Below, piece by piece: positions 7,825-16,068 of a stretch of 64,000 nucleotides of DNA (position 1 is the first letter of the stretch; each line of letters starts with the position of its first letter). A program made the position numbers and the translations under genes. The notes beneath the pieces are model-generated. The model saw only the letters and a program-made list of their open reading frames with translations, searched no databases and was not told the DNA's origin. The DNA comes from Amycolatopsis nivea. Its GTDB lineage: Bacteria; Actinomycetota; Actinomycetes; Mycobacteriales; Pseudonocardiaceae. The stretch covers positions 1 through 64,000 of the forward strand of contig NZ_SDLT01000016.1 in NCBI RefSeq assembly GCF_004522235.1, in the 5' to 3' direction.

Positions 7825-9735
7825 CTATGCGGCGATGTCGAGGTCGACGTGACCGTCAGCGTCCGCATCAAGAGCCAGCTCAGTGTCATGGACGCCGAGG
7901 TCCACAAACGCGCCGTCGTCCGTGCTAGATTCGTGCTCCGCGTACCGCGCCAATTCGGCCGGATCTGTAGTGATGAGCGCGTTTTCCTGCGGAGACGCCA
8001 GCGACTGGAACGCGACTCTCTGTGTCCCGGTCGAGAGCAGACCTTGCCCCTTGTCCGCGGAAATCAGGAACTGCCTCTCGCCCTCGGACAGGTTGAAGGT
8101 TGCCACGATCTCCTCGATCGCTTGCGGCGCTTGACGGAGAAGAATCTGCGTAGCCGCGTTCGCGATGATCGCCTTGCCCAGGTTCGTCCCGAGGACGTCC
8201 CCGACATCTTGGGTCGCGATCGTCAAGCCCGCCCAGTGTTTCCGGGCTGCTTTGGCCATCCGGTGCAGAAACCGCGCCCCGGCAGGGTCTTGCATGAGCA
8301 GCCATGCCTCGTCGACCGTGATCAGCCTTGGCCGACGGATGGCCGGGTTGGACACCCGCCGCCACACCGTGTCCAGCGTGAGCAGCGTCCCGATCGGCCG
8401 GAGTTCGTCGGGCAGGTCCCGCAGGCTGAACACGGTCAGGTGTCCCTCGGGCCTTGTGGTGGTGGGCCCGGAGAACATTGGGGAGAACGCGCCCTCGACG
8501 AACGGGTGCAGCCGGGTGCCCAAGTCCGCCGCGACCGGGTCTGCGGTGCCGGTGAGGGCTGCGGCGAGGTCGGCCAGCAGCGGCGCCTGCCGGCCCCAGG
8601 TCCGCGGGTCGCTGGTGATCCCGGCCTGCTGATAGGTGGCCATGATCGCCCGGTCGAGCACGGCGCGTTGCTGTGCAGACAGGTCGGTGCCGAGCAGCAC
8701 CCCGGTGACGGTGTGCAGGAACAACGCCCGCCGGGTCAGGGCGTCTTTAGGCGCGGTGCGACGCCCGTCCGGGCGGACGGCGATCGGCAGGTCGAACGGG
8801 TTGATGCGGACGTCAGCGTCGCCGAGGTGGATGTAGGTGCCGCCGATGGCCTCGCACAGCCGCCGGTACTCGTCCTCCGGGTCGATGATCGCGACCTCGA
8901 CCCCGCGGTAGAGGCTGCGCAAGGTTTCCAGCTTCACCAGGTACGACTTGCCCGCGCCGGAGCGCCCGAGCACCACCGCGTTGTAGTTGTCTGCGGAAAA
9001 GCGATCCCAATGCACCAAACCCTGCGAGCCGACGTTGAACCCGTATAGCACACCGGCCGGTGCGGCGACACTGGTCGGGTCAGCGGGAGGCAGATCGGGG
9101 CTGGTGAAGGGAAACGCGGCGGCCAGCGCACTGGTGTCGAAAGTTCTGCGCATGCCGATCAAGTCCAGCGCCAGCGGCAGGGTGGACACCCAGCCTTGCA
9201 TCGACCGGTAGGTGGTCGGCTGGGCGTTCATCAGCAGCGACGCCGCGAGCGCCCGCACTGCGGCGACCTGCTCGGCGAGATCGTCTTCGCTGGTGGCGTG
9301 CACGGTCAGATACAGCCCGAGCCGGTACAACTTCCCTTCGCCGCGGGCGACGCGCGCCGAGAGGTCGTAGGCGTCTTCGGTCGCGGCCTCGACCATCGGG
9401 TCCAGCAACCGTCCCTTCTCGCTGGTGTGCCGTCGCCCGGACTCCAATTTGGACAGCTGGCGCTTGAGCCGGTTGGCGGCGGTGACCGGGTCGATCGGCT
9501 CGATGTGCAGCGACACGTCCACGCGGCCGGGGTAGGACAGCAGGGGTTGCAGCCACCCCGCGTGCACCTCGCGCGGATAGCCGGTGATCGCGAAAGAGGA
9601 GACCCATTCGCCGCCGATCTCCAGATGCCGGGGCGCGACCGACAGCGAATCCGGTGTGAACGCACTGGCCCTTCCCAACGGTGCATTCGTATCCCGCGCG
9701 CCGCGGCCTCGATCACGGCCGAACTTCCTGCTCAT
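7825..9735 (-). CDS. VirB4-like conjugal transfer ATPase
   Basis: The 636-residue protein has an N-terminal VirB4/TrbE-type region and a C-terminal ATPase domain with Walker A GRSGAGKS (about residue 257) and Walker B PRLITVDEAWLLM (about 467). VirB4 ATPases energise assembly of the type IV channel and pilus at the inner membrane. The ATG at 9735 overlaps the upstream stop as ATGA, indicating translational coupling; another in-frame ATG lies at 9753. The last 40 residues are acidic. The downstream GP88 gene follows after 85 bp. Confidence 0.9.
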   Translation of the reverse strand: MSRKFGRDRGRGARDTNAPLGRASAFTPDSLSVAPRHLEIGGEWVSSFAITGYPREVHAGWLQPLLSYPGRVDVSLHIEPIDPVTAANRLKRQLSKLESGRRHTSEKGRLLDPMVEAATEDAYDLSARVARGEGKLYRLGLYLTVHATSEDDLAEQVAAVRALAASLLMNAQPTTYRSMQGWVSTLPLALDLIGMRRTFDTSALAAAFPFTSPDLPPADPTSVAAPAGVLYGFNVGSQGLVHWDRFSADNYNAVVLGRSGAGKSYLVKLETLRSLYRGVEVAIIDPEDEYRRLCEAIGGTYIHLGDADVRINPFDLPIAVRPDGRRTAPKDALTRRALFLHTVTGVLLGTDLSAQQRAVLDRAIMATYQQAGITSDPRTWGRQAPLLADLAAALTGTADPVAADLGTRLHPFVEGAFSPMFSGPTTTRPEGHLTVFSLRDLPDELRPIGTLLTLDTVWRRVSNPAIRRPRLITVDEAWLLMQDPAGARFLHRMAKAARKHWAGLTIATQDVGDVLGTNLGKAIIANAATQILLRQAPQAIEEIVATFNLSEGERQFLISADKGQGLLSTGTQRVAFQSLASPQENALITTDPAELARYAEHESSTDDGAFVDLGVHDTELALDADADGHVDLDIAA

Positions 9736-10895
9736 AGGTCCCCGCCCTCCCACTCATCCAAGGCCGACGGCTCCGGCGGCGCGTTGTCACGCCCGGCCCG
9801 GGTGGCCGTGCTTCGGTGATGGACTGGCGGTTCGTCGTCGGGATCCGGGGCAGCGGTGGTGATCACCTCGTCTGCACCGGCCAGACCCGCCGAGGGCGGG
9901 ATCAGGCTGTCGGGATTGCACGCGGTGGCCAGCACGGCAGTGGCCTGCCCAGCGTCCAGGGGCGTGATCGTGATCCCGGCCGGGGAGAGCAGTTCGGTGG
10001 CTTCGCCCAGCCTCCGCACGAGCCGGGCCTCCGCCGAGCGCCGCGCGGTCTCGGTGATCTCGCCGTCCCGTCCGCGGGCGCGTCGCGCCCGCAGCAGGGT
10101 GAGCGGGGACGCGCCGCCGAGCCCGTCGGTCGGCCCCGTTGCGCGGACCGGCTCGCGCAGCACCAGCAGCACCTGGCGGCGCAACAAATCGGTGGAGCGG
10201 CGCAACTGGTCCAAGTAGGTCGCGTGCTCCCGTGCGGCGGCTTCGAGCATCGGATGCGGCAGGCCGGGGGCGGCCTCGCGCAGGTCGCTGATCTGGCGGC
10301 TCAGGTCGAGACGTTCGGCCCGGATGAGCACCTGCACCGGCGCGGAGATCGAATGCAGATACCGGCCGAAGCTGGCGACCAGCGCCTCCTGCTCACCGGG
10401 CGTGCGGAGCGCGAAGTTGACGGTGCTGGCCACCGCGACCATCGCGACCCCGTCGGGGCCGAGGTCGACGACACCGGCCTCGGTGACCCCTTCCGCGGGC
10501 AGCCGCAGCGCCGCCGGAGACACCTCCGATGTGCCCGCCGCGCCGGTGGCGTCGGACGCGGTGATGCTGCTGGTCAGCCACTCCGGTGCGGGCCGGACAC
10601 CTTCGGGGGCGGCGACCCGGCGGCGGGGTTGCAGCCGCTGGCGAAGTGCGGCGAGCACGAGCCGGTCCAGGCTCATGCCGTCGCGTCGCCCCAGCGCCAG
10701 GACCGCGGCGGTGACCCCGATAGGAATCGCGACGATCAGGAACGCCGGCAGCGGGACCACACCGCGGGCTAGCGTCCAGCCGCCGTAGAGCACGATCCCG
10801 GTCACCGCGAGGATCGCCAGCTGACGAACGGTGAGATTGGCTAGGACGCGGTCTTCGCGGTCGACGTCGGCAGGGATGCGCACGGGCTGAGTCAT
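9732..10895 (-). CDS. PrgI/VirB3-like conjugal transfer protein
   Basis: The 387-residue protein begins with RIPADVDREDRVLANLTVRQ followed by two hydrophobic helices (about residues 26-46 and 49-69), the PrgI-family signature of small inner-membrane T4SS components that pair with VirB4. A long soluble region with several Arg-rich helices follows (about 90-340), then a disordered acidic tail. In Gram-positive conjugation systems PrgI sits directly upstream of VirB4, as here. Both ends use 4-bp ATGA overlaps with its neighbours. Confidence 0.8.
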   Translation of the reverse strand: MTQPVRIPADVDREDRVLANLTVRQLAILAVTGIVLYGGWTLARGVVPLPAFLIVAIPIGVTAAVLALGRRDGMSLDRLVLAALRQRLQPRRRVAAPEGVRPAPEWLTSSITASDATGAAGTSEVSPAALRLPAEGVTEAGVVDLGPDGVAMVAVASTVNFALRTPGEQEALVASFGRYLHSISAPVQVLIRAERLDLSRQISDLREAAPGLPHPMLEAAAREHATYLDQLRRSTDLLRRQVLLVLREPVRATGPTDGLGGASPLTLLRARRARGRDGEITETARRSAEARLVRRLGEATELLSPAGITITPLDAGQATAVLATACNPDSLIPPSAGLAGADEVITTAAPDPDDEPPVHHRSTATRAGRDNAPPEPSALDEWEGGDL

Positions 10896-13021
10896 GACTT
10901 CTCACCTCCGCGAGGCGGGGATGTCGGCGCGGATTTCGGTGGGGTGGGCGCCCGGAACGTCACCGGCGGGACGGACGGCGTGCGCGGGCGGGCGTCTCCG
11001 AGGCGAGGCTCCGGGTGCGCGGTCCGGAACGCCGGTGCGGCGGGTGGCGCCGTCGCGGGCGTGACTGGCCGGGACACGTGGGACGGGTCCGGCGTCGGCG
11101 GTTGGAACCGCAAGTGCGGCGGAACTGCGGCCGCCGCGACCGGCCGGGCCGGGGGCGTGTTGCCGCTTGCGCGGCGCGGTGCACCGGGTGCTTGGAACCT
11201 GGGCGCCGCCGGAGCCTGCCTGCGGCGCCGTCCGGCCGGCGGTGGGACTGGAGTGTCGGGTTTGGATGCTGAACTGAATTCGGGCATGACGGGTCCTTGA
11301 TTGGCCGGGGTGACGGCTGGGTCGTGGGTGGTCTCCTGGGGGCCGGGCTGCAGAAACTCCGGTCGCTGCGAGGGCGGGCGAGGGTGCTGGGCAGCACGGG
11401 TGCGCTCTTTGTCGTAGGCCGCCTGCATCCGCTGGTTGACCGCCTCCGGTGTCGGCGCGATCCGCGGCTGAGCGGGCCACGGCGGATCGGCAGCGGCACC
11501 GCCGCGCTTACTGCCTTTTCCGCCACCGGCGACCGCTCCGGCCTTGCCGAACCCTCCGGACTTCCCGGCGACCATCCCGAACGTTTTCGCCGCGATGTAC
11601 GCCTTCGCGAGCCCGCCGAGGAAGGAACGGCCGCTGCCGAGCTTGGTGGCCGAGAGGAACCAGAACGGAATCTTGAACAAGATGTAGAACAAGGTGATCG
11701 CGGCGATGAGCATGCCGAGCGCGGACAGTGTCGAGCCGAACAGACGCACCCCGCCGGACAGGAAGGTCCGCACGGCGTTGATCAGCACGAGTGACTGGGC
11801 AACCTGGATCGCCAGCGTCGCGCCGAGCGCCTTCCACCACCACCGGGCGATGCCATCTGTATGGGGCAGGCAGTGGCACATCAGAAAAAGCGGCCCGGTG
11901 ACAATGAGAATCAGCGTGATGACCACGCGGAAGACGTAGACGATCAGCAGGGCGATCCCGACGACCACGAGCACCAGCGCCAGCAGGATCATGAAGAACC
12001 CGCCGGAGACCGCACCCTCGACGGCGTCCTTGAGCGTGGACCCCACCGACGGCGGATTCACTCCGTCGCCGAGCACTGCGGCGGACAGCGCGTTGGTCAG
12101 CCGGATGAGCTTCTCGGCGAAGAACAGCGACAGCGCGGAGGCGAGGAACCCGATCGGGATCCGCGGGCCGATCTCCTTGATCGAATACCGTGCCTGCACC
12201 GTCTCGTGGGACATCACCACGATCCCGGCGACGAGGAGCAGCATCCCGTAGCAGGCCAGCACGATCTGCCACGAGTTGTCCCACAGCTCGCCGATGCCGG
12301 GAAGCTGGTCCAGCGTCGGCGTGGTCAGCGCGGTGTGGCCGAGCAAGTCCAGGATCGGCGACAGGGCGGCATTGACCAGATCCTTGAAGACACCGTTGAT
12401 CGCCTTGGCGATACAGCCGGTGATGTTGGTCAGCCCGCACTCCGGATCGTCGTTTCCCGTACTGGGACCGCCCGGTTGCTGGCCAGTGCTCGGCGGCGGG
12501 GTGGGCTGCGGAATGCAGTCCTCGCCTGTGCACGGCGGGTTCGGTTGCGCGCTCGTGCTTGGTGCGGTGGTCGGGCCGCCGGGGGTGCATCCGATCTGGC
12601 CGGGAAAGCAACTTGTCGGCGGCGGCAGCTCGGTGATCGGCGGCAGCGGCGTCGCTGGGACCGACGGGCGCGGAGAGCCTGTCGGAAAGTGACACGACGG
12701 GTCCGGCGAGTTCGGGGCACACGAGTTGCTGGGGTTGGGTGGTAGCGGCAACGGAGGCGGTTGCTGCGCCAGCGCCGCCTGCTGCGCACCGGGCTGCGGG
12801 GGCGCGCCGGGCGAGGCCCATGCACCGACGGCCAGCACACTGCCGAGCACCACCGTCAGGCCGAGCGCCAGCAGCCAGACCAGCCGCCGCCGGGAACCAC
12901 GGCCGACGCGCTGCGGTGCGAGCAGGACCCTCTCCCGGCGCGCCGGGTCCGCCGGGCGTGCGCCGGTGCCGGGCTCGCCGCGATCGGGTTCGGACGGGCC
13001 GGGGTGTCGGGGCGCGGCCAT
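10892..13021 (-). CDS. VirB6/TrbL-like channel membrane protein
   Basis: The 709-residue protein has an N-terminal membrane span (about residues 48-72), a long Pro/Ser/Thr-rich external linker with several Cys residues (about 75-200), then six or more hydrophobic segments (about 245-480) of TrbL/VirB6 type, and a long Pro/Ala-rich cytoplasmic tail. VirB6-like proteins form part of the inner-membrane pore of type IV systems. I chose the ATG at 13021, four bases after the pilin stop; an upstream TTG at 13039 is possible. The C-terminal 200 residues are low-complexity. Confidence 0.85.
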   Translation of the reverse strand: MAAPRHPGPSEPDRGEPGTGARPADPARRERVLLAPQRVGRGSRRRLVWLLALGLTVVLGSVLAVGAWASPGAPPQPGAQQAALAQQPPPLPLPPNPSNSCAPNSPDPSCHFPTGSPRPSVPATPLPPITELPPPTSCFPGQIGCTPGGPTTAPSTSAQPNPPCTGEDCIPQPTPPPSTGQQPGGPSTGNDDPECGLTNITGCIAKAINGVFKDLVNAALSPILDLLGHTALTTPTLDQLPGIGELWDNSWQIVLACYGMLLLVAGIVVMSHETVQARYSIKEIGPRIPIGFLASALSLFFAEKLIRLTNALSAAVLGDGVNPPSVGSTLKDAVEGAVSGGFFMILLALVLVVVGIALLIVYVFRVVITLILIVTGPLFLMCHCLPHTDGIARWWWKALGATLAIQVAQSLVLINAVRTFLSGGVRLFGSTLSALGMLIAAITLFYILFKIPFWFLSATKLGSGRSFLGGLAKAYIAAKTFGMVAGKSGGFGKAGAVAGGGKGSKRGGAAADPPWPAQPRIAPTPEAVNQRMQAAYDKERTRAAQHPRPPSQRPEFLQPGPQETTHDPAVTPANQGPVMPEFSSASKPDTPVPPPAGRRRRQAPAAPRFQAPGAPRRASGNTPPARPVAAAAVPPHLRFQPPTPDPSHVSRPVTPATAPPAAPAFRTAHPEPRLGDARPRTPSVPPVTFRAPTPPKSAPTSPPRGGEKS

Positions 13022-13025
13022 GGCG

Positions 13026-13538
13026 TCAGGCCCCGACAATCCCGCGCAGGATTTCCACCACGAGCGGTGCCAGCGCCGCCAGCCCGTAGCCCCACCCGGC
13101 GCTCTTGAACGACTGCTTGGCCTTCTCCACTTCGCCGGGGTCGCCCGCGGCCATCAGGTACCGGACGCCGCCGATGGTGAGGAACACCGTCGCCAGCCCG
13201 GCGAGGATGCCGACCAGCCAATTGCGGATGTTGTCGAAGACCTGGCCGACGCTGCTCGCGATCGCGAGAACCTGTGTGGAGGCCTGCGCCGCATCCGCGC
13301 TGAGCACACTGAGCAGGACCGTGCCGAGTAGCGCTAAGACCACGGAGTGGGTCACCGTGCTGCGCACCGGTCGCGACTGAGAGGTCCGATGACATGGACG
13401 TGCACCATCCGTGTGTGCAGTCGGCCGCGCGCGCCTGATGGTGCCCGTGCGGAGTCGGTTCTGTTCGGATGCGCTCGACGCGGGCGAGCGCGCCGGCGCG
13501 GTGGCGCGTCGGATCTGGGGATGGGGTGTCACGCGCAT
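13026..13538 (-). CDS. VirB2/TrbC-like pilin subunit
   Basis: The 170-residue product has a long basic N-terminal extension, a signal-like hydrophobic stretch ending SADAAQA (about residues 62-85), then two hydrophobic helices (WLVGILAGLATVFLTIGGVR and YGLAALAPLVVEILRGIVG) separated by a short charged loop. This is the layout of VirB2/TrbC pilins. GGAGG lies 7 bases before the ATG at 13538. A downstream GTG at 13367 would give a compact 113-residue pilin but has no ribosome-binding site. Its first bases overlap the end of the upstream gene by 10 bp. Confidence 0.8.
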   Translation of the reverse strand: MRVTPHPQIRRATAPARSPASSASEQNRLRTGTIRRARPTAHTDGARPCHRTSQSRPVRSTVTHSVVLALLGTVLLSVLSADAAQASTQVLAIASSVGQVFDNIRNWLVGILAGLATVFLTIGGVRYLMAAGDPGEVEKAKQSFKSAGWGYGLAALAPLVVEILRGIVGA

Positions 13539-14551
13539 CGGCGCACCTCCGAAATCGGCTCGTGCTCGGCGGTACGCGGAGAGCTGGGTGGGATCTCCCC
13601 GCGCCCCAAGAGGCCGGATTTCGGGTCCTTTTTCGACACCGCTCGTGACGATTTCTTGGAATCGACTGGCCGGCCGTTGCGCAGACGACCGCTCACGGCA
13701 CGTGACGAGTGCGGCTTCTCCTCGGCGGGAGCGGCCGGTGAGCCGGTGAGCAGAGCGGAGACAGCTACGTCCGCGACGGGGTCGTCGGAGTCGGTGTCGG
13801 CGAGCTGATCGCGCAGCCACGCGACGAGTCGGTCTTCAGCTCGATCGCGGGCCTTGAACGCGGTCTTGAGCGCGGCTCCGTGGGTTTGCGCCCAGCCGGT
13901 CACCGAGGTTTCGCCGAGCCGGGTCGACGAGATCAGTTCCGCTTCGGCGGGGGTGAGAATCTGCTCACCGACCGCCCGCGCGAGCACCAAGTCGGGGTGT
14001 CCGTACGGCGGGCGCGGCACCGCGGACCGATAGCCCGAGCCCGCAGGCATCGGAGCGTCGAGCGACTCCTCCAATGCTGCTTGCCCGGCGCGGCGCGCGG
14101 CGAAGTGCAGCCGGACCGCGATGGCCGGGTCAGCCAGATCGACCGTCGAGAGCGCGTGGACAAACCCGGCGAGCACGGCCGCGTGCGCGTCCGCGCGATC
14201 GCCGCGATACCGCGCCGCCAGCCATCGCGCGCTCGAGGCCAGCGACGGCAGGGCCATCCCGACGCACGCCACCGTCCAGGCACCCCCGTGCGCGCGGGAG
14301 CGCAGCACCAGGTGCGCCCACACATCGTCGCGCGTGCGGGGCGGGCACTGCTTGCTCATCACCCGGTCCCGCAGTTCGTCCAGCGGCACCGGACGCCGTG
14401 GCAATCCGGCGAACCGGGCCCCGTGCACAGCCATCGGCTTCGGCCCGGTGACCAGCCACCCGAAAGCGTCGCGCGCGGTGTCTAGCGGCAGCCAGTCGTG
14501 CCCTTCGTGATCGGGGCGGATAGGCGCGGACACGGTCTCGTCGTTCGTCAT
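13529..14551 (-). CDS. Sigma-factor-like helix-turn-helix protein, first gene of the transfer operon
   Basis: The 340-residue protein has a helical central region (about 110-190) and a segment ILTPAEAELISSTRLGETS then QTHGAALKTAFKARDRAEDR (about 225-275) that resembles sigma-70 region 4 HTH modules of actinobacterial element proteins. It is probably a DNA-binding regulator, although no enzymatic role is shown. The ATG at 14551 has GGAG about 7 bases upstream. The tail (about 285-340) is basic and contains SRAVSKKDPKSGLLGR, a motif repeated in a separate small ORF at 14984. Its 3' end overlaps the pilin start, so it is likely co-translated. Confidence 0.6.
   Translation of the reverse strand: MTNDETVSAPIRPDHEGHDWLPLDTARDAFGWLVTGPKPMAVHGARFAGLPRRPVPLDELRDRVMSKQCPPRTRDDVWAHLVLRSRAHGGAWTVACVGMALPSLASSARWLAARYRGDRADAHAAVLAGFVHALSTVDLADPAIAVRLHFAARRAGQAALEESLDAPMPAGSGYRSAVPRPPYGHPDLVLARAVGEQILTPAEAELISSTRLGETSVTGWAQTHGAALKTAFKARDRAEDRLVAWLRDQLADTDSDDPVADVAVSALLTGSPAAPAEEKPHSSRAVSGRLRNGRPVDSKKSSRAVSKKDPKSGLLGRGEIPPSSPRTAEHEPISEVRRCA
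13602..13645 (-). repeat. 44-bp inverted duplication, copy 1
   Basis: Read on the minus strand this stretch matches 14999-15042 on the plus strand at 39 of 44 bases. It encodes RAVSKKDPKSGLLGR in the tail of the sigma-like protein. The differences keep 12 of the 15 amino acids unchanged or similar in that frame. Confidence 0.75.
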
Positions 14552-14983
14552 TGGCGTGCTCCTGACTGGAGTTCGTGGAATCGGCTCCGTCAGGACGCCA
14601 GGGCGGCGACAAGAAAAAGACAAGAAAAGAACAAAGATGATCTTCTTAGTAGGTGAAATTGGCTACTAAAAGCGAAGCTTCGAAGGATTCGGAAACCTCA
14701 CGCAGGGCAACCTGTCCTGGCGGTGTCCGTGATCGTCTTAGTAGCTTGTGAGCTGGTCGTTTAAGTGATCCTTAGTGGGCAGTCGGCGGCCGGCTCAGGC
14801 GGGTCCGCGGCAGCTCCGGGGGCTTGCTTTGTTCTGGTCGGAAATTCTTCTTGACCCGAACCCGGGTGATTCGAAAGCGGGTCAACCCCGGCCGTCCTGG
14901 CTTGAATCCTTCCGGGAAGCTGGGAAAGTGTCGACCTATTCGGACTCGTTTCTCTCTGCGTACGGTGCAGGACTTCGGAGGTT
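14552..14983. promoter_or_regulatory. Divergent control region with several inverted repeats
   Basis: This 432-bp gap separates the minus-strand transfer operon from the plus-strand methylase operon. It holds TTAGTAG / CTACTAA as a perfect 7-bp inverted repeat (14646-14652 and 14663-14669) with a third TTAGTAG at 14738-14744; a CGAAGCTTCG palindrome at 14673-14682; and TTGACCCG / CGGGTCAA as a perfect 8-bp inverted repeat (14851-14858 and 14878-14885) around an ACCCGGGT palindrome. These look like operators controlling both directions. The bases are more AT-rich than the flanking genes. Confidence 0.6.
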
Positions 14984-15088
14984 ATGAAAAAACTTGGGCG
15001 AGCGGTGTCGAAAAACGGCCCCAAAACCCGCCTCTTGGGGCGACTTGGCAGACCACGCCGATCACACCGCGAGGAAGGCCACCGATGA
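14984..15088 (+). CDS. Small basic 34-residue peptide, coupled to the methylase operon
   Basis: The peptide starts MKKLGRAVSKNGPKTRLLGR and is strongly basic (Lys, Arg). Its TGA overlaps the next gene's ATG (ATGA), as in a leader or co-translated small protein. GGAGG ends only two bases before the ATG, which is close for efficient initiation. Residues 6-20 match the tail of the sigma-like protein encoded on the other strand at 13602-13645. It could be a genuine small DNA-binding or targeting peptide, or a leader coupling translation of the methylase genes. No known family. Confidence 0.45.
   Translation: MKKLGRAVSKNGPKTRLLGRLGRPRRSHREEGHR
14999..15042 (+). repeat. 44-bp inverted duplication, copy 2
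   Basis: Partner of 13602-13645 in opposite orientation, 39 of 44 bases identical, encoding RAVSKNGPKTRLLGR in the small ORF. Confidence 0.75.
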
Positions 15089-16068
15089 CTTCACCACCGC
15101 ACCCCGAGCCCGGACGCCGTCACCACCGCTTGCCGCATCGCGACACTGCCGGCCTCCGCCGCAGTCGGCATCGCGCGCCACAGACCAAGCTTGCAACCGC
15201 AGTTGCCCGCAGGCCACGTCCGGCGACCTTCTGGCCGTTCGCCGAGGCGGAAATGCTGCCCGGTACTGCACTGCTTCCCGGCTGGCTCGGACGCACGGTC
15301 GTCACCCTCGTGACGACCTACACCCGCCCCGGCGACCGCGTCCTTCTGCTTACTCCACCGCCGTCCCCGCGCGCTCTTCGGCGCGCGGTTGACGGCACCC
15401 GCAGCGCCACCCCGTACGCAGGTCTCGCCGAGGCGGTCTGGACCGTTTCCCGGCTCGGCCGCGGTGCCGACGCCGCGACTGCGGCACCCGCACCCGGCTA
15501 CCCGGCCGAGCACCCCGACTCGGCCCCCTGCGCCGGATCCGAGTCGGGGTCGCGACTCCGACTCGGTCGGTTCGGGCTGCACCCGGTGGCCGAACCGCAC
15601 CCCGACTCCGCACGCCCTCGGCGTCGCGACGGGGACCGACCGCATGGCGGGTTCGACCTGATCATCACCGCGCTCGATCCGCACGCCACCGACTGGCTCG
15701 CGCACACCGACTGGGACGCCCTGCTCACTCCGGGCGGCCTTATCGCCGTAGTCACACACAGCGATGTCCGTGATGGGCGACTACGCGACCCGCACGCGAC
15801 TGCGCTGAGCACGCTGGGTAGTCGCGGGTTGCGATGTCTCGATCACATCGCCGTGCTCGCTACGCCCGTGTCGACCTTGCCGAACCGCCCCGTAGCCGCT
15901 GGCCGCGCAGGCATCGCGGCCTCGACGCTGGACTTCTCGCCGCGCGCGGTCGACGCCGCAGCGCCGCCGCTGCGCTCGGTGCATCACGACCTCGTTCTGC
16001 TCGGTCGATTGTCGCCGGACGCGACGGACGAGGGTGCTTTCGACGGGAAGGAGACCTCGGATGTCTAA
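15085..16068 (+). CDS. Divergent methyltransferase-fold protein
   Basis: The 327-residue protein has TFWPFAEAEMLPG (about 52-64), TRPGDRVLLLTPP (about 84-96) in the place of methyltransferase motif I, and GFDLIITALDPHATDWL with LLTPGGLIAVVTH downstream. The order resembles TRM11-like SAM-dependent methyltransferases of actinobacterial elements, but the glycine-rich SAM loop and the catalytic (N/S)PPY are absent, so activity is doubtful. A low-complexity insert lies at about 130-185. It starts within the upstream small ORF's stop (ATGA) and ends overlapping the next start by 8 bp. Confidence 0.6.
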   Translation: MTSPPHPEPGRRHHRLPHRDTAGLRRSRHRAPQTKLATAVARRPRPATFWPFAEAEMLPGTALLPGWLGRTVVTLVTTYTRPGDRVLLLTPPPSPRALRRAVDGTRSATPYAGLAEAVWTVSRLGRGADAATAAPAPGYPAEHPDSAPCAGSESGSRLRLGRFGLHPVAEPHPDSARPRRRDGDRPHGGFDLIITALDPHATDWLAHTDWDALLTPGGLIAVVTHSDVRDGRLRDPHATALSTLGSRGLRCLDHIAVLATPVSTLPNRPVAAGRAGIAASTLDFSPRAVDAAAPPLRSVHHDLVLLGRLSPDATDEGAFDGKETSDV

